Shown here: positions 54,191 through 64,000 of the stretch, one piece after another | Layout: every line of letters begins with the position of its first letter | How positions within the stretch are numbered: the stretch's first letter is position 1 | Assembly: GCA_964035545.1 (NCBI GenBank) | Contig: OZ037765.1 | Span: 17,788,698 to 17,852,697 of the forward strand | DNA from: Bugula neritina | Lineage: Eukaryota; Bryozoa; Gymnolaemata; Cheilostomatida; Bugulidae | DNA: 64,000 bases | Direction: 5' to 3' | The notes under the pieces: model-generated | Database searches by the model: none | The model's input: only the letters and a program-made list of their open reading frames with translations | What the model was told of the DNA's origin: nothing | Program-made: the position numbers and the translations under genes

Positions 54191-57100
54191 ATTACTCTAT
54201 ACTCGCTTATTAACTTTCATTAGTGTGCTAATGCTGTACCCAAGTTTATGTAGTGTTCATTTATTTTTACACCTATTTTCGTAGTAAGACAATATAATGC
54301 ATATTTATGTTATTAGCTATTAATAACATGAGAATATGCCTAAAAGACTGGAACTCCATTAGTGTTGAATGTTGTTGCTATTCAATGACTGGCTAAACTA
54401 GCATATTCTGTTAAAAAATGCCCAATATATAAATAGACACAAAAAGCAGTTTCTAGTTCTACCAATGAAAGTTATTTCCAGATATTTCAAAATATAATAT
54501 AGAAATATATTTTACAATATATGGCATGTATATATAATTGTTCCATTATTTGTCTTGTCTTTTCGGTTCCAGAATTCACTTTAGGGAAATTAATTTGCAT
54601 TATAAGCGTATATCTGGTTCGGCAGTTCTCAGGCATTGCGAATACACTGCTACTTTACTCACTTTGCCAGCTATACTCCCACTTCTATTTATATAAAATG
54701 ACAGTTTTCAGATATGAGAATGGGCAGCAGGCATCTTTGTCTTCCACTGTTTACACTACAGAACTCTGCTACCCATTAGCTAGGTATGCTGCAGTAAATC
54801 AAACTATCTATTTTTGGCAATAGGCGCATTAAAAAATCTAATTAATAACAAAAAATTTGGAGACATTCATACTTACTATACAATTGCTAAATTAAATTGT
54901 GCTAATATGCCTTAGTATTTAACCACAGGGTCTGTCATGAGAGCAGTTCACTCATGTCTCCAATTAAGATTACCTCAAACAGACTGCAATCAAGTTTCAC
55001 AACCAAACATTCTCTTTGCTAGCCAGTTTTTAAAGATCCAAGCTTTCATATTATATGACACGATTATTATAGCCCAACTGCTTAATTAAGAGTAAACTTA
55101 AAGGTAATTTCAGGAGAGCAAGCTGTTGCTGCTACAGCATTACATGATTTGTTTACAGATATTATGGCTGATGATCTAGCAGCTGCCAGTAACTGACAAC
55201 TGACTATTGACTAATTACCTCACAAATACTGTTATGTAATATTGAAAGCTTTAATTAGACAATTATTACTGATCTGCTAAACAAAACTATTGTCTTCCTG
55301 CTAAAATGTTTGATCAGTTTGACTTTTCAGTTTACCAATATAGATTGATGAAAGATATTTTTATTTTCTTCTAAACTATCCATATTTTTAATCTATTTAA
55401 ATTCACTGCCAGCACTTTATTTATGAAGTCCTACATTTATTCACTTTAGCGTATATACTTTTACTTGCATATTTTTCTAACTTTATAGAGTCAGACAACA
55501 AGTTAATAATATACATATTACACTTGCTTCTGATGTTTTTGAAAAAATGAAACAAGTTTACTAAACAAATTGAAGGATCTAAATAAACTCCAATGATTAG
55601 TATTATATTTATAGCAGATTTTCCAACCACATTTTAATAATGACCAATATAATTTATTCTTATGGGTAAAATTATTCCTAAATTGTAGCTTATATAACAT
55701 ATTTTCTATAATTATTACTTTAGAATTTTTCTCTATAAATAGATTCTTATAAATCGGCTATAATGCCACAACAAGTTTTGAGATTAAAGTCTTTAGTGTG
55801 CAAAAATTGTTATTAGAATTACCTAAGTTGCCAGACATATTATTGACAAATGTATGATTTTTGTTCTAATAAATAAAAGCTTGAATACGAACTTTAACCA
55901 AGTAACCAACTTTGAATAAAGAGGACTAACAAACAATCAAACAGAGTAATTGCAAAATACAGCAAGCTACTGATCGAGTCAAAAATGTAAAAGCATACTT
56001 GATGTGTTGCTTGCATGGAAGAAAAGTAAAATGTCAACATTGTTAACATAAAAATATTGTAAGAATTTTTATTTAAAATAGTGGAAGATAATGTTGAAAG
56101 TACTTTCATATAGTATGTAGATATACTTTATATAATTTTGATTGTGGCTCACAGCCAAATGTCAAACTTTTTGTGTAATTTAATGATTGCAATATAAACT
56201 TGCTACTTTCTAAATGTTTAATGTCATTACACACAGTGGTAGCATATTATAACAATCTATTTATTTATAACAATAGCTTCCTACAATTATAGTCAGCATA
56301 ATTCAGTAAAAAGGCTATAAGCCAAAAATATGCAATATTCTAACACAACAGCATGCACTAGGTTATTATAGACTTGTATGTTGACTATATAAAACTGTTT
56401 ATATTTTATTTTTCTGATGATAAGATGACACTGGCCATAGACAGTACTAGAATATCTCTCTTAATAAATAGCAACTGCTTTCAATTTTAAAAATAATTCA
56501 AGGAAACCCTCATGTATTAGTTTAAAGCTGATTTATTTAAATAGTGTAATTAACATTTCAAGGTACACACCTAGCTGCAACACCAACACTAAAGCCAGGT
56601 GTTTGGGGTTCCGTTGGCCTCACAACAAATAATTTTCTAGCAGAATCATGATAAGAAATTGTAAAAAAATGCTACAGACTTTTAAAAGATTTAGACAGGA
56701 CAGCTGCCAAAATAACCTATTGTTCTACAATTCTAACCACTTGAAGTCAGCATTGTTGATTTTAGTGGATGTCACCCTGAGTCAGTATCAATTCCCACAG
56801 CTGAGCTTTTCTCAAATGAAACAGCAGTTTTGCAGCTTAGAATGATACACTTGGCATCAGCTTGTTTCACAGTTAGTCATATTACCAACTCGTGCTATCT
56901 AATGTGATCACACAAGTGTGAATATATGCTGTGACATGGCTTCTTATTTCAGTTGTTCTGAATTATAACCATCACCCACAATATGTTACTATAATTATAT
57001 ATAATTAGGTTTTGCAGAAAATTATTTAAAAGATGGCAGGTTTTTAAACATGTTTAGATTGTTCACATTTTAAAAAATTTTCCTTCAAGAGTTTAGCATG

Positions 57101-58256
57101 TTTTGTGTTGCTTCAATCATGTTAAGATTTGTTTCTGCTACATTATTTAGATAGAAAGTTTATATTTATGTGTCCATTTCAGTGATTAGTTATATTAAAA
57201 TCTTCAATTAGACAACCCAGCTTTTTCGTTAGTATGTGGAGAGGGGTGTGGTATACTATTATATATATGTAAAATTTTACATTCATATTTTGGAATATGC
57301 TACTGTTTGTATACCAAATATTTACATACATCCTGACATCTACCATTGACAAAAAATTCCTAAAAATGTTTATATATAACAACTTCTGATTTGAACATGA
57401 TGAACATAATATGAAATTAACTGCACTTTAGTATAAAATAATAATAACTTTCTCATATCCTTGGGTAATTTTATTATGTCATACTTGCATAAACATACGA
57501 GAACATGCATACATACGCATATACATAAATATATGAATACATGTTCATACATATATAAGCTGTCTATCTTTGTGCACTTGCAACTACACTATTTTAAGAT
57601 AATTTGGTAATTGTGACCAAATGTTTTGCCCTAATTATACCACATTTTATATAAGATCTTAAACCTGCTGAGGTTTCTGGTACAATATTTAGGCAGAATA
57701 AATGTCATTATTACAAAGCCATAAATTCTATATTTGTAACAGTTACTTACCTATTTGCTTAAAATGTCATTTTTTGTGGTGTCATTAGATTTCTACTAAT
57801 GATTTTCTGTGATTGCTAAAGTAAACATACTATTAATCCAATTAGTGGATGAAAACATGACTCTTTGTGGGTGGCATCCATTAGCTGTCATTACTTATCT
57901 CCTATAAGACAGCAGTGCAGTATTTCTTATACAAACAGATGAAGTGTATTATTTACATGTTTTATAATTTCCATGATAACTCTATATTTTAACTGCTGTC
58001 AAAATAGATTTAGGTTCAATGTTTGGATAAGTTGAGATTTCACTGCTCTCAAGCGAAAAGGTTAAAGGTGAAGCTATTAGCTGTCTGCCTTAAGGATATA
58101 AGGCTACAGTGAGGAAACTATAAGACTCCTCCTAGTTGAACCTCTTTACACAGAGTTTATAGCTGCTTGTGAGAGGTTGTCTATATCACATGTGAGCATT
58201 GCTGTAATTCTGCGCACCCTTTTTCATTGAGATTTCTATAGTTTATAAGACGGGAA

Positions 58257-60195
58257 ATGCTTCATGTATCAAGAAAAGAGAGCCTTAAGTTGGACAATTC
58301 CACAGCTTCCACAGATAGACATCATGTCACATCTTCAGAATTCCATCCGTTTGTTACAAAACACGAGGCACAGTCAGAATTTACTTCTAAACAGGAAACT
58401 CAGACGTACCAGAAGCCATCAGCTGAAGACGAAGAAAGTGTTGGAGAAGACGCCAATTCTGATAAAGCTAGCGTCAGTGGGGACAGTATATCTGAGAAAA
58501 AGAAATGTGTTAGCGGGAGAAGGCAGGAGAAGCCTCCGTATTCATATATAGCACTCATAGTAATGGCTATACAATCTACACCAACCAAACAATGCACTCT
58601 TTCTGAAATATATTCATATCTTCAACAAAGATTTTCATTCTTTAGAGGAAGTTATCAAGGGTGGAAAAACTCAGTACGGCATAATCTATCTCTTAATGAA
58701 TGCTTCATCAAGTTGCCCAAAGGTTAGCCATATAGTTTTAATTGATAAGCTTTTTTATTACCATACAATGAGTTTTATATGTTCCATAAAATTAAATTAT
58801 TCTCAATGCATTTCCTTAAATTAATTGTCCTGATGCTTTTTGGTTTCGCTGTCATCATCAAGCTATATTCCTTCAATTGTTTATAAAACATTAGGCATGA
58901 AACAATAACAAACTATAAGTAAGCCAACACAACTTGCAACATGTATATATGTCTCAGAATACTAAATGGCAATTGCATATTACTTAATAATACTATTATT
59001 TTTTTCTTATGCTGTACAAATTTTATTGTACAATTAACCACGTAAAAACAAACTATAGTAAATGCAGAATTTTATTCGATTTATTTAATTTTCTCTAAGA
59101 TTTTAGGAACATCTAAAGTTATTGCTTATTGCTTCTATTATTATGAGTCAAACAGAGTTAACTCTAAAGTCATGGTACTCGCAATTTTTATTTTAGAGTT
59201 GTTATGGTTATATATGTAGTTTCAGAACAGAGTTTTACATGAGATTGATGATGAAACAGATTAGTTTCTTTGCACAACTATTATTATAAGCTTGGGTGTC
59301 ACACTTTGTACTCTCCCAAATTGTAAATATTACGGAGAAATGACAACCATATACTTTTACAATCTAACTTGAGATTATTATTAACCATCATGCTGTAATT
59401 CTCTAAACTTTGTGTGTTAGCTATGTTCCTTATATTGTGACAATTTTCTTGCTGGATGCAATCCAATTGTTTATTCTACCAATAAACAATTTTCTCTCCG
59501 TATATACATGTACATAATATGCTACTAATCTAGCCAGTATTTATTTACTCTGAAATTATAGGGAGATGCTTAGTTATTAGCATATAAAAAACTATAGACA
59601 AGTGTTGAAACTTAGTCCTGTGTACCAAAGTATTTTTTAATATATTTAAATTTTAATGTTTTAAAATATATTTTTAGCTACTGCAACCATTGCTAGATTT
59701 TGCACACATGAGCCAAAAATTGTAAAAATGTGATTACAGAACCTAAAAAGTTTTTGTATTACAGGTCTGGGAAGACCAGGGAAGGGCCACTACTGGACCA
59801 TTGATCCTTCTGCTGAATTTATGTTTGAAGAAGGATCCTTCAGGCGTAGACCCAGAGGCTTCAGAAGGAAATGCCAAGCAATTAAGCCTTATTCTTCTCA
59901 CAGCTTCGGGGGTTATGACTGGCCAAATGCAGCCGCTCACTACGACCAAAGTCTTATACACCACAGTGGGACGCACGCAACCCCTCAGTACTATTCGCCA
60001 TATTCAGCGGCGCCGGTAGTGGACAATAGATCTTACGGCTGGTACAAACAGCCTATCAGTCCCCCAGAATCATTAAATGTTCTAGCTCAGAATACACAGT
60101 TTGAAAATACAGGAGCGTACTCTTGTCACCTCGCACAAAACCAGCAAGCTTCAGAACTGCAGCAATATCAAATGGAATTCTTCAACAGTGAGTAG
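58257..60195 (+). CDS. FOXF: FoxF forkhead transcription factor, 2 exons
   Basis: Exons 58257-58722 and 59765-60195 (298 aa). Nuclear DNA-binding protein; FoxF genes pattern visceral and other mesoderm in bilaterians. The forkhead domain spans residues ~90-184: [33 protein letters not shown], recognition helix [20 protein letters not shown], then [15 protein letters not shown] and [20 protein letters not shown]. The [20 protein letters not shown] extension is diagnostic of FoxF. The N-terminal ~85 residues are acidic and Ser-rich; the C-terminus is Tyr/Gln/Ser-rich, as in activation regions. The ATG at 58257 has an in-frame TAG upstream at 58239-58241. The single intron splits the forkhead domain after LPK. 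Somewhat shorter than vertebrate FOXF1/2 and lacking a recognisable C-terminal conserved peptide. AATAAA at 60236-60241 fits an end here. A possible TATA-like ATATAAG lies near 58097. Confidence 0.95.
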
Positions 60196-63100
60196 CTACT
60201 AATATTTGTTTCCAACTTTAATGATTTGCCATAAAAATAAATATTTCAACTTATTCATCACATAACTAATAAAGTTCAAAAGTTGAGATGATATTTAGTG
60301 CTACGGAGATAAGTTATCACTAAAATATTATGACAAAGTTGCTTATCAGTAACAACTGACTACATCATACTATTTACTAAACACTAGCAATGTATGGCAG
60401 CTAACAAGTCGACTTTGTATGAGAATAAAGGAAGTCTAATCAACATGCTTTTACAGCTTTTGACACATACTGGGACAGTTTTTCTCAATTTTTTAACTGT
60501 TTTCAAAAAGTCATTACAAGCATTTCTGGTTGAATGATAAGCAATGAATGCTCAATTAGTGCTAATGAAGTTGATATAGGCAATCTTACAACAATCATTA
60601 CATGGCATCAAAATCTAATTTGCTCCAACATGTTGAATTATATAATTTGACAGTGACACCCCACAGTGGTATTAGCAAAACATTCAGATGTGAGGTTCTT
60701 AGCCAGCATAATTATTTACAAACAAAGCCAAGGTAAATACATGACTGTAAACTTTGATAGCAATGCTAGTTGGCCAGTTCATTTATTACTGTTTATTGGT
60801 ATACAAATTCAATATTATGAATACTAATCAAACACCCTTAGAAGTTTATAACCTAAAAAAGCTAACAATGTAACAATAGTATTATTAGCTAGAAGTCATA
60901 GTTCATATTAGTACTGCCTGGCATATTATAGTATAAACGTGTAAATGTATTATAAACAAAAATTTTTAAATCATCCTAAAAGCAGTCAATTTAAATTATT
61001 TGTGAAACAATAACAATAAATTTAGCTAGAAATAGAATACTATAATAAAAGTGAAAACTGCTATAAAACTATTGGTGTTTAATTTTCAAGTCTAAATAAG
61101 GTTTACAAAATTAAGTTTTGAAGTTGCAATAATAAACAGTTGATAAGCAAGCTACTTAGGAAATGCATAAATGGGTATTTTTAAAACTTACCATTATAAT
61201 ACTAGAAAATTATTTTGAATAAGTTTCTGTTTTTAAGAATAACAGCCCTAAAAATTTTTATTATTTATAAACGTATTATTGCTTTGGGATTATAAAAGCC
61301 CTCATCTAGGATGAATTTAGCCTACTTTTCAGTCCTTAAACTTGATATGTCATGCTTTTTTATTAAACCATTTTCATATTTAATTTACATTGAAGATAGC
61401 CTTCTAAAAGAGTTAAGAGCTGCATTAACATTAATCACCATTATAATCTTCTCATAATAACATATATGTACACGTCATAGGTAAATTATATTGCATTACA
61501 TCATTGTATGCATAGCATTGCATTAAGTAATAAATGTAAATATAAATAGTTCATTTGAAAAAAAGCTTTAATCTTAAAATAAAAAAACTTGTAAAGAGGC
61601 ATACAAATATGAAATTTAAATATCAATTAAATAAAATAAATGTAATACATTATATATAATATCATTATTATAAATTTCACATTAATTAAATACACATAGA
61701 TTTAATGAAAGGATTAATTATCATTTAGCTGCCTAAAGTAACCACATAGAGTAAAGAAACTTTTGAATAGCTTCAATTTATTAATGTGAGCTATACCTAA
61801 ATAGCAAGCTTTAGTTTATTATTTATATTCATTTTATTATATAGGGTTTTATAGCCATTTCAGTTTTGTTTTCTATATCAGCAGTATAATAAGCATACTA
61901 GTGAAAAATGAAAGTATTTCAATCAGAAATGCTTTTACAGAATTAATTCATTCACATGCCAAACTGTAAAGGAAGACTTGGGGGAGTCTTAATCAAACAA
62001 GATTAGCTTAGTTACTGACTTGTCAAACTACAGCAGCAAATGCCACGCTTTGTTACCTGCAATCTAAATCTGGAATTATTAGCATGATACTGAAATGTTA
62101 CCTGCAATGCACGTATTAGGTTTAGCCATGGGCATATACACTCTAGGTGGTTAATATGTTTAATAGAAAACCTTTATTTTTTATTTATTCAACTTACTAA
62201 AATAACAACACTTATTTTATAGCAAGAATTTTTTTATCTCTTTGAACAAAGTAGCAAAATTAATGAAAAATATGTGTAGCAAATGTTTTATAGACTTCCT
62301 TGTGAAGTTATTCTGCTTAATATAACATATGCAGCTTTTGAAATAAAATTGCATACTTTGGGCTATGATTAATTTTCTAATACTAAGAAAATATGAAATA
62401 TAATATAAGAGGTAGCAAAGGAGAAGTAAACTTTTAGAATAATTATTGAAAGTAGAATAATTGCATATGTTTAAATTTTATAATATTTATACTATTTATA
62501 ATTGGAATGCAAAGAATAGCTTCAGCACTGAGTATTTCAATCACGGCTAGGGAAGACCTAAAGTATGGAGCTAAGCCTCACCCATTGGCAAAGGATCTGA
62601 TAATGTCGCTGTACAAAAAGCATAGGTGCCACACTGTCTGTATTGCAATTCTACCTGCATTATAGAAGATTTAATGAATCCCACGTGCCTCAACTGCAAT
62701 TTCTATTCATTATATTAGCTATTACAAACATATAATCATCAGAGTCAATTAAACAATGAACAGGCTGGAAGTGTATAGCAGAAATCAACTGGCATTATCT
62801 TTAGCCCTACCAGTAATATCAATGTGTTTTATCTCCTAAAGCAGAGCTTTAAAAACTGCACTAACAACAAAATTCATTTTCAAGTTTACTTTCGTGTTGT
62901 GCAAAATGCAAAGTAACAACCAAGTTCAGAGCAAATAAAAATAGTATTATTACAATTTATTTAATTATTGTTGCTATCCATCAACATAACATTAATAATT
63001 TTTGTCAGTTTAATTTTATTACAATTAAAATATTTTAACACTTTTGCCAATTTGCTGCTTATGTATTTTAAAAATAACTGCTTTAAAAATTTCCTTGTTA

Positions 63101-64000
63101 CATTACAACAAATAGCTACAGTGCACATGCTGTCACATGCCATTGCATACATTGCATACATTGAACATTTGATCTTTAAAGGTTTAAACTTTAAACCTTT
63201 TTTTAAAAAATACTTTAAACTCCATTTTGAATGAAGAGCAAAAACAGTTCCAAACATTTTTGTGAGAACTGTTTACATAAGCTAGTGATTTCAACTGGAA
63301 AACTGAAATAAAACAGATAAGCTCAAAAGTGTGTATTTATAAATATAGATAAACAAAACTAGTTACAGACTATGCCTATATTCCAGCACTCATTACCAAC
63401 CATAAATTCACTGGCATTAGCCAATCTTGTGGAAATTGCCTAAGGTCAAATTAATAAACACTAATACTCTCAAGCCACATTCACAGAAAGCATGGGAGAA
63501 GCTTTAGATGCTGTATTAATGATAGTCTTACCAATTTATTCAAATATCTCAAAGTCTAATGCTGGTTGCAAAATATCATAGCTGGTTAAATAGTTACGTG
63601 GGAAAAACTTTAGGAACTCTTATTTCAAGAGAAAAGTGAGTCAGTACAGCTACGTGCTGTGTCCATGAATAGAGACAGCAATGATGGCTATATTCATAAG
63701 TACCGGCAGATTGTCCACTCATATCTCACTTTATATTTATATTGTGTGGTTACAACAATGCTAGACAGTATATTTATTAATAAAATACAAGCATTGATTG
63801 GTATATTTTTATTATATTAAAATGCTAAAATACCTAAAAATCAATATAAATAAATCATGACTCAATAAGGTTAAGAACTTGTACATAATATACATATATT
63901 GCTTAAGCTATTTTAAAGATATTTTATAAATATTTTATATATATTCTATGTGTATGTAAGATTTAATCCAAAAAGTATTATGTTCCTGAGCAAACGATCG
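60196..64000. other. AT-rich region downstream of FoxF
   Basis: No gene recognised. After the poly(A) signal at 60236-60241 the sequence is unusually A/T-rich. It contains a perfect palindrome at 63178-63200 (AAAGGTTTAAA, c, TTTAAACCTTT). Overlapping short open frames on both strands at 62961-63257 look like chance products of base composition. Confidence 0.6.

Larger units (their letters stand above)
47885..58256. other. Intergenic region between Dscam and FoxF
   Basis: About 10.4 kb without a gene I can support, apart from the candidate Dscam terminal exon (48282-48490). Contains hAT MITE copy 2 (51702-52036) and three less AT-biased stretches (50580-50840, 52560-52880, 53955-54190) that might be regulatory. 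Short open frames here, such as 54521-54823, lack family similarity or splice context. Confidence 0.6.

Noticed and set aside
54521-54823. 100-codon plus-strand ORF
   Set aside because: No recognisable domain, no supporting splice partners; the hydrophobic composition is expected from AT-rich sequence.
62961-63257. Overlapping ORFs of 88 and 98 codons on opposite strands
   Set aside because: Lys/Asn/Phe/Ile-rich mirror images typical of chance ORFs in A/T-rich DNA.
63360-63450. Possible third FoxF exon (ttacag then an open frame)
   Set aside because: The phase fits the 60187 donor, but the peptide shows no FoxF C-terminal similarity and the intron would be over 3 kb.

Overview
The window is about 64 kb of AT-rich animal nuclear DNA. 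Coding exons are short (15 to about 470 bp), bounded by GT..AG introns and scattered in long A/T-rich non-coding sequence. The gene content (a Dscam with ten Ig and six FN3 domains, FoxF, a TRPM channel, a NUDT19-like hydrolase) indicates a bilaterian animal. The compact introns, microsatellites and MITE/SINE load would suit an invertebrate, perhaps a lophotrochozoan, but the sequence alone does not settle the phylum. There is no prokaryotic, organellar, CRISPR or viral gene content.

Layout. (1) 232-2478, minus: 5' coding exons of a TRPM (melastatin) cation channel, likely the TRPM2/TRPM8-type branch; the rest lies beyond the left edge. (2) 6064-10498, minus: a complete seven-exon NUDT19-like Nudix hydrolase (347 aa), with a pogo/Tigger-like MITE in intron 5 and a tRNA-derived SINE in intron 1. 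(3) 10.5-17.2 kb: intergenic, with a perfect 21-bp hairpin, trinucleotide/hexanucleotide repeats, a GC-rich block and a hAT-type MITE. (4) 17267-47884, plus: a complete Dscam-type cell adhesion receptor. I assembled 42 coding exons whose phases all agree (2,034 aa): signal peptide, Ig1-9, FN1-4, Ig10, FN5-6, one transmembrane helix, 388-residue cytoplasmic tail. (5) 47.9-58.2 kb: intergenic, with a candidate alternative Dscam last exon, a second copy of the same hAT MITE, and a few GC-richer stretches that could be regulatory. (6) 58257-60195, plus: a two-exon FoxF forkhead transcription factor (298 aa), then AT-rich sequence to the right edge.

The genes do not form an operon. Dscam acts in homophilic neuronal recognition, FoxF in mesoderm, TRPM in cation entry, and the NUDT19-like enzyme probably in CoA-ester hydrolysis. 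The most notable new observations are a phase-preserving 15-nt candidate microexon between Ig10 and FN5 of Dscam, a phase-compatible alternative Dscam C-terminal exon, two full-length hAT MITEs with perfect 8-bp target duplications, an intact SINE with 18-bp target duplications, and a TA-flanked Tigger-like MITE. No wholly unknown multi-gene system is apparent.
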